Notes under the pieces: model-generated
The model's input: the letters and a program-made list of their open reading frames with translations, nothing else
What the model was told of the DNA's origin: nothing
Databases searched by the model: none
Made by a program: the position numbers and the translations under genes
In this document: in pieces, positions 53,638-61,638 of the stretch
How the letters are laid out: each line of letters begins with the position of its first letter
Position numbering within the stretch: position 1 is the first letter of the stretch
Assembly: GCA_001464035.1 (NCBI GenBank)
Contig: LNEC01000012.1
Location: 230,038 to 294,037, forward strand
Direction: 5' to 3'
Length of the DNA stretch: 64,000 nucleotides
From: Bradyrhizobiaceae bacterium Ga0074131
GTDB taxonomy: Bacteria > Pseudomonadota > Alphaproteobacteria > Rhizobiales > Xanthobacteraceae

Positions 53638-54750
53638 CTAGACCGCGATCCGGAAGCCGTAATTCTTGTCGATCCACGTCTTGTAGGCGCCGCTGGTCAC
53701 CTCGCGCCACCAGTCCTCATGGTCGAGATACCATTGGACGGTCTGGCCGAGGCCATCATCGAAATTGACGCTGCATCGGGTGCCGAGTTCGTCGGCCAGT
53801 TTCGTGGCGTCGATGGCATAGCGGCGGTCGTGGCCGGGCCGGTCAGTGACGAAGCTGATCAGCGAGCGGCAAGAATTGCCCGATGCCGCGGGACATGACG
53901 GAAACCGCGACGCGAGACCGGTATCGATTGCAAACGCGCGATCGAGCGCGTCGCAGATCAGACCCACGACATCCCGGTTGTTGCGCTCGTTGCCGCCGCC
54001 GACATTATAGGTTTCCCCGACGCGGCCGCGCTCGATGACGGCCATCAGCGCCATGCAATGATCGGACACATGCAGCCAGTCGCGGACGTTGGAGCCGTCG
54101 CCGTAGATCGGCAACGCCTTGCCCGCAAGCGCATGAATGATCATCAGCGGAATCAGCTTTTCCGGATGCTGGTAGCAGCCGTAATTGTTCGAGCAGTTGG
54201 TAATCAGCGCCGGCAGGCGATAGGTCTCGACGTAGGCGCGTACCAGGTGGTCGCTTGCCGCCTTGCTCGCGGCGTAAGGCGAATTGGGTCGATACGGCGA
54301 TGATTCCGAAAACGCGGGGTCGGTCGATTGCAGCGAGCCATAGACCTCGTCGGTCGATACATGGAGAAAGCGGCTGTGCGCGAGCGTACCCGCCGCGCGC
54401 CACGCGTCGAGCGCGGCCCGGAGCAGCGTGAAAGTCCCGAGCACGTTGGTCTGCAGGAACGCCTCGGGATCGGCGATCGAGCGGTCGACATGCGACTCCG
54501 CGGCAAGGTGGGCGACGCGGGTGAACTTGTGCTCCTCGAACAGCCGCCGCATCAGCGCCGCATCCTGGATGTCGCCCTTGACGAACAGGATGCTCCGGTC
54601 GGCGATCTTCGATTCAAGACTTCGGAGGTTGGCAGCGTAGGTCATCGCGTCGACGACGACCAGCCGGTCTGCCGGCCGCGCGGCGCACCATGCGTGAACC
54701 AGGTTCTGGCCGATGAAGCCAGCGCCGCCGGTGATCAGAACACTTTGCAT
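53638..54750 (-). CDS. rfbB: dTDP-glucose 4,6-dehydratase
   Basis: A 370-residue short-chain-dehydrogenase-type enzyme from ATG 54750. NAD-binding ITGGAGFIGQNL (6-17), TDE in VSTDEVYGS, the Y-x-x-x-K pair in YAASKAASD and the C-terminal LISFVTDRPGHDRRYAID all fit RfbB. Before the C-terminal motif is an unusual insertion-like segment (about LASRFPSCPAASGNSCR). It makes dTDP-4-keto-6-deoxyglucose. With rfbA but without rfbC/rfbD in the window, the product probably feeds the 2,3-dehydratase route, not L-rhamnose. Confidence 0.95.
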   Translation of the reverse strand: MQSVLITGGAGFIGQNLVHAWCAARPADRLVVVDAMTYAANLRSLESKIADRSILFVKGDIQDAALMRRLFEEHKFTRVAHLAAESHVDRSIADPEAFLQTNVLGTFTLLRAALDAWRAAGTLAHSRFLHVSTDEVYGSLQSTDPAFSESSPYRPNSPYAASKAASDHLVRAYVETYRLPALITNCSNNYGCYQHPEKLIPLMIIHALAGKALPIYGDGSNVRDWLHVSDHCMALMAVIERGRVGETYNVGGGNERNNRDVVGLICDALDRAFAIDTGLASRFPSCPAASGNSCRSLISFVTDRPGHDRRYAIDATKLADELGTRCSVNFDDGLGQTVQWYLDHEDWWREVTSGAYKTWIDKNYGFRIAV

Positions 54751-54855
54751 CCGAACCTCTGGGTTGTCTTGCACCGGAAGCTGGTTCCTCGAAATTGGCA
54801 AGCGCTGTGGCCACGATGTCAGCGGCTCAGCGCGCTGACCATTGCTTTAGACCCC

Positions 54856-55563
54856 TTAGTCAAAAATCCTTATCGGAGTCTGCGAGGCCACAAAATAGAG
54901 ATTATGCCGCGTCGGATAGATTGTCTCCCAAACCTGGACGAATTTGAAGTGTGGCGTGAAGAACCGCCGAAGATCCTCCTTATCCTTAAACTCGTATTCG
55001 TGAAGTGCGTTGCTCTTTCTGCCGTCTGTCGCTTCCGTGAGAGTGTACCCGCTCAAGATGCCGTCAGAACCAAGCAAACTAACGATCTCGCGCAACAAAT
55101 TGTCGATCTCAGTTTCCGTGAAGTGCTCGATAGCAGCGTCCCACACGATATTGTCGAACGGGCCGGGTGGTAAACCTTCGCGAATATCTTTCTGAATGTA
55201 GGTAATGTTCGGAACCGAGTTGTATCTTCTGGCGTGTGGAATGGCGTCCTTGTCGAAATCAAGTGCGAGAATTGAGGTAGCCTTCGAGGAATAGAAGTGC
55301 CGTGCGTTGAAACCATCACCGCAACAAATCTCCAGCATTCTAGAATTGGGCTTGAGTACCATCCGGGAAAAAACGCCGCGCTCTACCCAAAGCCCGTTAT
55401 TTTTAGCCGAGAACTGCCAGTGCTGATCGAGATAATGGTCGAACCATTCAGGGCGTGGGGGGACGCCCCATTGTACGGCAAACTGTGCAAAGTGTGTGAA
55501 GGCTGATAGTTTTCTAACCAAGAAGTTCACGCCCTTCAGCAACGAAACCAGCGGCCCTCGCAT
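54856..55563 (-). CDS. Class I SAM-dependent methyltransferase
   Basis: A 235-residue methyltransferase. SAM motif I is MLEICCGDGFNARHFY near residues 76-91, with ALDFDKDAI and DNIVWDAAIEHF further on. The gene is plainly more AT-rich than its neighbours, a sign of recent acquisition, common in O-antigen loci. It probably modifies a sugar; the acceptor is unknown. It is 105 bases upstream of rfbB in the same direction. Confidence 0.88.
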   Translation of the reverse strand: MRGPLVSLLKGVNFLVRKLSAFTHFAQFAVQWGVPPRPEWFDHYLDQHWQFSAKNNGLWVERGVFSRMVLKPNSRMLEICCGDGFNARHFYSSKATSILALDFDKDAIPHARRYNSVPNITYIQKDIREGLPPGPFDNIVWDAAIEHFTETEIDNLLREIVSLLGSDGILSGYTLTEATDGRKSNALHEYEFKDKEDLRRFFTPHFKFVQVWETIYPTRHNLYFVASQTPIRIFD

Positions 55564-55870
55564 AATCGCCTCTTTCTAATCCTTGGCCACCCATATCACG
55601 GGCGAACTGACCCGGAAAAGCTCTAAACGAGCTTATCCTTCAATGGTGACTGCCAAGTGAGTGAGATCAGCGCTGGCGCTTGTAGCCAGAGTTGCCACAC
55701 CGCTCACTTGATCGCCATTCGGCGTTTGCGCCGCAATCCGCTTTGTCGCATATATTCAGCAAATGCCGTTCGGAAAGCAGCTGGCTTTTGAGGCGGTCTG
55801 TTGCTGAAATCCGGCTTCCCGTCCGAGGCTTGCCAAATACGGGATGTTGGTCAGGCAGGAGCGAAATAGC
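55564..55870. other. Divergent intergenic region
   Basis: These 307 bases lie between the AT-rich methyltransferase gene and an O-antigen polymerase/ligase gene, which point away from each other. They include an AT-containing segment (about 55745-55765) and no convincing small gene, terminator or repeat. The rightward gene's ribosome-binding site AGGAGCG is at the end. Confidence 0.5.
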
Positions 55871-57163
55871 ATGTCCGTGCCCGTGGGCAAGCTTATTCTG
55901 ACGGCGCCCGCCGGCCAGCCGAACGGTGGCCCCGGAGAGGTCGCGTTCGGCGTTACGTTCGCATGTTTGGTGTCGCCACACGCCGTCCTGATTCTATTTT
56001 ACGGCTTGATCGGAAGTTCGGGCAACAGTCTGATTACGGGTGCATTCCTGACCAGCGCCACGATAGCAGCCGGTTTGTTGTGTTTTCGACGCGAGATATT
56101 TTTGTTGCCTGCCGACTACCTGTTCCTCGCGCTGGTGCTTTGCATTCTTTCATCGTCCATATTCAACGGGTCGACCAGCAATGCAAAAGAGTATGAGTTG
56201 CTTGCTATCTCCCTCGCCGCCTATCCGGCCTGCCGCCTGATATCTCGCGCTGACATCGTTTCAGGCCGTGCCGCGTTCGTTTGGGCGATCAGTGTCATGG
56301 CGGCTCTGGGCAGCGGCGCGACGACGGTGGCGCTCTGGCAGCAATGGAACGACCAGCACGGAAAGCCGTACGTATTCGGGTTTGACGCGGCCGGAACGCA
56401 TTTCCTGGGATCGCTGTGCTTCCTCATCATCGCGCTGGTGACGTCAGGCGGGCTGACCTTGCGGCGAACCGCGATTGTCTCCTCGCTGATCTTCCTGCCC
56501 ACGGCTGTCTTTGCGGCCTCATTGGTGCGCTTCACCTTCATCGCCCTCGCCGGGACCCTGTGCCTGGCAGCCGTGCTGAGCGAGGCCCGGCAGCGCAAGT
56601 ACGTCGTCACCATGGCTTTCGTGATTCTCGTCGCCGTCGCGGCCGGGCTGCTGGCCCGGTACGATCAGGCGCGGCTGTTCGCGGACTATGCCATCGAGCG
56701 GTCGCCCGGCGAGATCGGGCCGGAGAAACCGCCGAGCTGCTATCTACAGGTAAATCCCCGAAACTCCATCGCCATCAGAAAGGCGCTGGTGCAGGATGCC
56801 CTGTTCTTGATCCCGGGATCGGGATGGTTCGGAACCGGATTGGATAGCTTCATGAAATTCTCGTGCATCAAATTGACCGAGGTTCACAATTCGGTTCTGC
56901 AGGCGGCGGTTGAGTTTGGCTGGCTCGGCGGATTGCTGCTCCTGGCCCTCATTGTCGTCGCGGGCGGCTCGCTGCTTCTGCTGGCGAGGTATGACGATGC
57001 GTCGAGGTTCGTGCTGTGCGGCCTTGCTTTGGTCGTCCTGCTGAGCTTCGCGCATGGTCGCGTCAGCCGGGACGGAGCCTTGTTCGCGCTGTTGGGATGC
57101 GCGGTCGGCCTGAAAGAGACTTCGCGGGCGCGGGCGCCGGCGAGATCAGCGGTGGCTGCGTAG
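55871..57163 (+). CDS. O-antigen ligase/polymerase-like membrane protein
   Basis: A 430-residue protein from ATG 55871 with about ten hydrophobic segments. The large periplasmic loop holds SGWFGTGLDSFM and VHNSVLQAAVEFGWLG near residues 320-355, the pattern of WaaL/Wzy proteins whose H-N-x-x-L segment is conserved. It could ligate the finished glycan to lipid A or polymerise it. A ligase-like paralogue follows three bases later, so one may be polymerase and one ligase. Confidence 0.85.
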   Translation: MSVPVGKLILTAPAGQPNGGPGEVAFGVTFACLVSPHAVLILFYGLIGSSGNSLITGAFLTSATIAAGLLCFRREIFLLPADYLFLALVLCILSSSIFNGSTSNAKEYELLAISLAAYPACRLISRADIVSGRAAFVWAISVMAALGSGATTVALWQQWNDQHGKPYVFGFDAAGTHFLGSLCFLIIALVTSGGLTLRRTAIVSSLIFLPTAVFAASLVRFTFIALAGTLCLAAVLSEARQRKYVVTMAFVILVAVAAGLLARYDQARLFADYAIERSPGEIGPEKPPSCYLQVNPRNSIAIRKALVQDALFLIPGSGWFGTGLDSFMKFSCIKLTEVHNSVLQAAVEFGWLGGLLLLALIVVAGGSLLLLARYDDASRFVLCGLALVVLLSFAHGRVSRDGALFALLGCAVGLKETSRARAPARSAVAA

Positions 57164-57166
57164 CCC

Positions 57167-58480
57167 ATGCCCGAAGCTGCGCGCACAGCCTCGCCGCCCC
57201 AAGGGATATCCGCGGTCGTTCGCTCGGCGGTACATTCCCGCTTCTGGCTGCTGTGCGTCGACATCTACCCGGTGCTGGTGGCTGCCAGCATTCCCTGGTC
57301 GACGTCCGGTGTCGGAATATTCATGGCGATTTGGTTCATCGTGTTGATTCCGACGATCGACCCCCGTCAATTCCTCGAGGTTCTGAAAGGGCCGGCCTGC
57401 TGGTTGCCGCTGGCATTTGTCGCGCTTGCCCTGGCCGGGACGCTGTGGATGGACGGACCATGGTCGGGCACACTGCACGGCATCAGTCCGGTGACGAAGC
57501 TGCTGGCGATCCCGTTCCTGATCTATCATTTCGAGCGGTCGCAGCGCGGGCTTTGGGTGCTGGTAGCCTTTCTGGTTTCCTGCGCGCTTCTGATGGCGCT
57601 GTCATGGATCGTGCTGTTCGCGCCGGAATGGAGAATCTCGGCGACCGAGGTCCCGGGCTTGCCGTTGAAAAACACCATCGCCCAAAGCCAGGAATTCGCG
57701 CTGTGCATTTTCGCGCTGGCACCGCTGGTTCTGGAATTCCTCAGGGAACGGCGCCTGGCGCTGGCTGCGGTCTGCGCGGCGCTGATGCTCGCCTTCTTCA
57801 CCAACATGATGTTCGTGGTGCTGGCGCGCACAGCCTTGCTTTACATGGTGGTGCTAACAATCCTGTTTGCCGTTCGGCATCTGGACCGCCGCGCCGTGTG
57901 GCTGCTGTTCGCCGCGGCGGCAGCGACCGCCATCCTCGTCTGGTTTGCCTCACCCTATTTGCGGCTACGTGTCGAACAAGTCGCGGTCGAATACCGGGAA
58001 TACACCGAGGCATTCCGTCCGACCTCGACCGGCCAGCGGCTGGAGTACTGGCGAAAATCGGTCGAGGCCTTCGGCGAAGCTCCTTTGTTTGGCCACGGCA
58101 CCGGCTCGATCAAGCAGCTGTTCGAACGGGAGGCCGCCGGCAAGACCGGCGCCTGGGCGGATTTCATCAACAATCCGCACAATCAGACCCTCTATGTCGC
58201 CGTGCAATGGGGCCTGCTCGGATGCATCGTGCTTTATTCGATGTGGTGCTCCCATCTGATGTTGTTTCGTGACGACGGCTTCGCGGCATGGGTTGGGTTG
58301 ATCGTCGTCGTCCAGAACATCGTCAGCTCGTTGCTGAATTCGCACCTGTTCGATTTTCACGAGGGATGGATGTACGTGCTGGGAGTCGGCGTCGCCGGCG
58401 GCATGGTCGCGCGGGCGAGGAAAATACTCGCGCTCTCGAATGCGCAGATGGATCGGGCGCGCACTGGCCTGCAGCGATGA
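57167..58480 (+). CDS. O-antigen ligase family membrane protein
   Basis: A 437-residue protein with about ten to twelve hydrophobic segments. FGHGTGSIKQLFE and NPHNQTLYVAVQWGLLG (about residues 308-345) are the PF04932/WaaL-type loop sequences. It starts three bases after its upstream neighbour and so is co-transcribed. The 3' end overlaps the end of the opposite-strand membrane gene by about 120 bases. Confidence 0.88.
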   Translation: MPEAARTASPPQGISAVVRSAVHSRFWLLCVDIYPVLVAASIPWSTSGVGIFMAIWFIVLIPTIDPRQFLEVLKGPACWLPLAFVALALAGTLWMDGPWSGTLHGISPVTKLLAIPFLIYHFERSQRGLWVLVAFLVSCALLMALSWIVLFAPEWRISATEVPGLPLKNTIAQSQEFALCIFALAPLVLEFLRERRLALAAVCAALMLAFFTNMMFVVLARTALLYMVVLTILFAVRHLDRRAVWLLFAAAAATAILVWFASPYLRLRVEQVAVEYREYTEAFRPTSTGQRLEYWRKSVEAFGEAPLFGHGTGSIKQLFEREAAGKTGAWADFINNPHNQTLYVAVQWGLLGCIVLYSMWCSHLMLFRDDGFAAWVGLIVVVQNIVSSLLNSHLFDFHEGWMYVLGVGVAGGMVARARKILALSNAQMDRARTGLQR

Positions 58481-59847
58481 TCTACCCGGGCCGTCAACAG
58501 CGAGGCAGTTGCCCATGACGAGGCGACATGCGCCTTGCGAGAGGACGCCTCGTGCACTGTATCCTGGGGGAATAACGAGCGCGGCGTTAGGTACCAGAGC
58601 AGGAAAAGTACCGCTCCGCCGTTCGACAGCATGGTAGTCGTAAGCGGCACGTTGAGGAGTATCTGAGGGAATATCGCGCTGGAAATCAGGATGAGGCGCG
58701 GCGGAAGACCCGAGGACAGACGATTCGAGAGGGCGATCACAAGCCCGCACGCGAATACCGACAGCGGCGCGAACAACGGCCCGACTGAAGCGATGCCCTC
58801 GGTCGAAAACAGCGACGCATTGAAATTGCCGAGCCCGTAAGCTTTTGCCATCACGAGGGATAATTGTTCCTGATACGGACAATCGACAATCGTTTTCAAG
58901 ATCTTTATCTGGCAGAAGTAAGTGAGGTCGTTGCGAGAAAAGAAATCGTTGTAGATGTCCATGGCATTGGATGGCGTCGCGATCATCCGAAAATTGACAA
59001 GCTCGAGATAGGGTACCGCGGTCATCTTGAAGATGGCGATCAGGATCACGCCGAGGAGCATCGGCAGGAACAGCGACAGGACGACGGTTGTTCGCGCTTC
59101 GCAGATCTTCAACAGCAGCGTCATGACCAGGAGCCACGCGGGCGTGAAGAACGCGAGCTTGCTCAGGGTAATGGGATAGAAAAGCAGCAGAAGCACGAGT
59201 GCGATGGCGGCCCGCCAGTAGTTTCCCCGCACCGCGAAGCAGCCGAATGCGAATGGCAGCAGCGCGTTCGACGTTATGCCGATCCAGTAGTTGAGCAGGA
59301 GCGGAAATTCAAGGCCGCCCCGAAATTCGTAGATCCTTCCGATCGACACGAATCTGAAGTTGTAGGCCGCGCTGATCGCGATCGTCGCCGCGGCCAGCGC
59401 GAGACTGAACGTCAGGAGACGGTCAAATGCCTTTGCCGATATCGTGAAAAATTGCCGGATCGGCGATGAGACGAGAAGGGCCGGTATCAGAAACGTGATG
59501 GCCGACGCCGCGGCGGAAAGTCCGCTCAGTCGGTGATCATAGTTCAGGTCCGAGAAAACGTTCAGCCACAGATAGCCGAGCACCATCGTGTAGAAATAGA
59601 ACCCGAGAAAGTATCCGAAGCTGAATTCAGCGACGACAAACAGATACGAGACGAGGGCAAAGGCTGCCACCACGGTAACGGCGGCGGCCAGGCGCGCCGG
59701 ATCGTAGAAAATATGAAACATGAACTCGTACTGCGCCACGTAAACAAGAGATACGCAGCAAACGACGGTGTGGAACAGAATCAGGAATGCCAGTCGAAGA
59801 CGCTTGGCCGTATCATCAGCCGTCCACCAGTTCGCGGTAATGTTCAT
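58357..59847 (-). CDS. Polytopic membrane protein (possible oligosaccharide polymerase) with odd C-terminal tail
   Basis: A 496-residue protein from ATG 59847 with about eleven hydrophobic segments and a cytoplasmic-type loop (NAMDIYNDFFSRNDLTYFCQ), like Wzy-type polymerases or other glycan membrane proteins. The last 60 residues, after LFPQDTVHEASS, read like a non-conserved extension. From about 58480 they are the reverse strand of the ligase gene's last 124 bases, so the native stop may have been lost. A paired hairpin sits just before the start codon. Confidence 0.7.
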   Translation of the reverse strand: MNITANWWTADDTAKRLRLAFLILFHTVVCCVSLVYVAQYEFMFHIFYDPARLAAAVTVVAAFALVSYLFVVAEFSFGYFLGFYFYTMVLGYLWLNVFSDLNYDHRLSGLSAAASAITFLIPALLVSSPIRQFFTISAKAFDRLLTFSLALAAATIAISAAYNFRFVSIGRIYEFRGGLEFPLLLNYWIGITSNALLPFAFGCFAVRGNYWRAAIALVLLLLFYPITLSKLAFFTPAWLLVMTLLLKICEARTTVVLSLFLPMLLGVILIAIFKMTAVPYLELVNFRMIATPSNAMDIYNDFFSRNDLTYFCQIKILKTIVDCPYQEQLSLVMAKAYGLGNFNASLFSTEGIASVGPLFAPLSVFACGLVIALSNRLSSGLPPRLILISSAIFPQILLNVPLTTTMLSNGGAVLFLLWYLTPRSLFPQDTVHEASSRKAHVASSWATASLLTARVDHRCRPVRARSICAFESASIFLARATMPPATPTPSTYIHPS

Positions 59848-59855
59848 CAGCACAG

Positions 59856-59881
59856 GACCCCGTCACGGGGTCAGATACCCC
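59856..59881. repeat. Overlapping inverted repeats (REP-like)
   Basis: GACCCCG (59856-59862) and CGGGGTC (59866-59872) form a 7-bp stem with a TCA loop. The same GGGGT (59867-59871) can instead pair with ACCCC (59877-59881). The two hairpins exclude each other. They resemble REP-type palindromes scattered by RAYT systems in other bacteria, though no RAYT gene is present. They lie 9 bases upstream of the leftward membrane protein's start codon, so they could control its translation. Confidence 0.6.
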
Positions 59882-60100
59882 AAACGCCCGGGGGGTACAA
59901 CGTGCATTCGGATGAGGGGATCCGGCTGCCGTAGCCCTGACTTCTCGAATCGACCTGAGTGCCCCGGCTGTTGTGAGGGCCCCCAATTGCCTTGATTTGC
60001 GCAGGCTTCTGTTAATATAACGAACTGATCTATGTTGGGCCGCAGCGCGTGCTGCTTTGAATTGCGCGCGACAATGATCGCGGCTGGCAAGGAAGCTTTG

Positions 60101-61162
60101 ATGATTAGATTTGGCCTGCTCGGGTGTGGACGCATCGCGAAGCGCCACTCCGAGTTGTTGGGCGGCGGTCATATCGATCGGGCCCGGCTGGTGGCGGTCT
60201 GCGATCCGGTCCGCGCGCGGGCTGATGCGATCGCGTCGAAGTTCGGTGTTCCGGCGGCCTACGATATCGATGATTTTCTGTCGCGAAAGGACATCGACGC
60301 CGTGGCTGTGCTGACGCCGAGCGGCATGCACCCGGAGCACGTCATCGCCTGCGCCAAGGCGGGAAAGCATGTCGTGGTGGAAAAGCCGATGGCGTTGCGG
60401 CTGCAGGATGCTGACGCTATGATCCGGGCCTGCGACGAAGCCGGCGTCAAACTGTTCATCGTCAAGCAGAACCGCTTCAACGTTCCGGTGGTCAAGGCGC
60501 GCGAGGCGCTGGACGCCGGCCGGTTCGGACGGCTTATTCTGGGCACCGTGCGCGTGCGCTGGTGCCGGGATCAGGCCTATTATGATCAGGATCAATGGCG
60601 CGGCACCTGGGCCTTAGATGGCGGCGTGCTCAGCAATCAGGCCAGTCATCACGTCGATATGCTGGAGTGGTTTTTCGGCGATGTCGTCAGCGTGCACGCG
60701 CGCGCGATCACAGCTTTGGCGAAAATCGAAACCGAAGACACCGCGGTGGCTACGGTTAGATTCAAGAACGGGGCGCTGGGTATCATTGAGGCTACCACCG
60801 CGGCACGCCCGACCGACCTCGAAGGCTCGCTCTCGATCCTGGGCGCGGGGGGTACGGTTGAGATCGCCGGCTTTGCCGTCAACCAGATCAGGCATTGGCG
60901 ATTTGCAGAAGAACTGGCGTCCGACAGGGATGTCGTCGAGAAGTTCTCCGTCAATCCGCCGAACGTCTACGGCTTCGGGCATCAAGCTTATTATCAGCAC
61001 GTCATCGAATGCCTGATTCATCAGCGCGCGGCGCTGGTGGACGGCCTCGAGGGACGCAAGAGCCTGGAGCTGATCTCCGCGCTCTACGAGTCGATCGAAA
61101 CCGGCGAGGAAGTTCCGCTGCATTTCACGCCCCGGCTGTGCCGCTTGGGGATGAGGTCGTGA
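60101..61162 (+). CDS. Gfo/Idh/MocA oxidoreductase, WlbA/WbpB-like sugar 3-dehydrogenase
   Basis: A 353-residue enzyme from ATG 60101 (AAGGAAG upstream; an open frame from 60032 is not used). NAD-binding GLLGCGRIAKRHSELL, HVVVEKPMALRL with the conserved Lys, FIVKQNRFN, and WRGTWALDGGVLSNQASH are typical of WlbA/WbpB, which oxidise C3 of UDP-GlcNAc-uronate. The next genes match WlbB and WlbC. It overlaps the acetyltransferase gene by four bases (GTGA). No UDP-GlcNAc 6-dehydrogenase is in the window. Confidence 0.9.
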   Translation: MIRFGLLGCGRIAKRHSELLGGGHIDRARLVAVCDPVRARADAIASKFGVPAAYDIDDFLSRKDIDAVAVLTPSGMHPEHVIACAKAGKHVVVEKPMALRLQDADAMIRACDEAGVKLFIVKQNRFNVPVVKAREALDAGRFGRLILGTVRVRWCRDQAYYDQDQWRGTWALDGGVLSNQASHHVDMLEWFFGDVVSVHARAITALAKIETEDTAVATVRFKNGALGIIEATTAARPTDLEGSLSILGAGGTVEIAGFAVNQIRHWRFAEELASDRDVVEKFSVNPPNVYGFGHQAYYQHVIECLIHQRAALVDGLEGRKSLELISALYESIETGEEVPLHFTPRLCRLGMRS

Positions 61163-61626
61163 ACCAGCCGGACCTGCACCGTGTTGGCGTGCGCGACGTC
61201 GAGTTCGGCGCGCGGGTCAAGATCGTGGAGCCATGTAACCTCTATGACTGCTGGATCGGCGACGACTGTTTCGTCGGACCTTTCACGGAGATCCAGAAAG
61301 GGGTTCGCGTCGGCGCCCGGACCCGGGTACAGTCGCATGCCTTCATCTGCGAGTTGGTGACGATCGGAGAGGATTGTTTTGTCGGCCACGGCGTGATGTT
61401 CATCAACGATACATTCTCGAGCGGCAGCCCTTCCAGGGGACACAAGGAGCTGTGGCGCGAGACCGTGATTGGCAACCGGGTTTCGATCGGCTCGAATGCC
61501 ACTATCATGCCTGTGCGTATTGCTGACGATGTGGTGATAGGGGCGGGTTCGGTGGTGACCAGAGACATCACCGCCGCGGGCACTTATGCTGGCAATCCGG
61601 CACGCCGACTTGATCAGCGCAAATAG
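61159..61626 (+). CDS. Hexapeptide-repeat sugar N-acetyltransferase (WlbB/WbpD-like)
   Basis: A 155-residue left-handed beta-helix acetyltransferase from GTG 61159, overlapping the oxidoreductase stop by four bases. Hexapeptide turns run through IGDDCFVGPFTEIQKGVRVG, VTIGEDCFVGHGVMFIN, VIGNRVSIGSNATIMP and VVIGAGSVVTRDI. The open frame from 60895 is out of frame with the preceding gene and is not used. It would acetylate the amino group set by the aminotransferase that follows. Product most likely a 3-acetamido sugar. Confidence 0.9.
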   Translation: MNQPDLHRVGVRDVEFGARVKIVEPCNLYDCWIGDDCFVGPFTEIQKGVRVGARTRVQSHAFICELVTIGEDCFVGHGVMFINDTFSSGSPSRGHKELWRETVIGNRVSIGSNATIMPVRIADDVVIGAGSVVTRDITAAGTYAGNPARRLDQRK

Positions 61627-61638
61627 GGAAGACGATCG

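Noticed and set aside
59993..60006. TTGATTTGCGCAGG, similar to the operators at 17789 and 21353
   Set aside because: Only the left half-site matches; the right half is not TCAA, so it is not called an FNR/FixK box.
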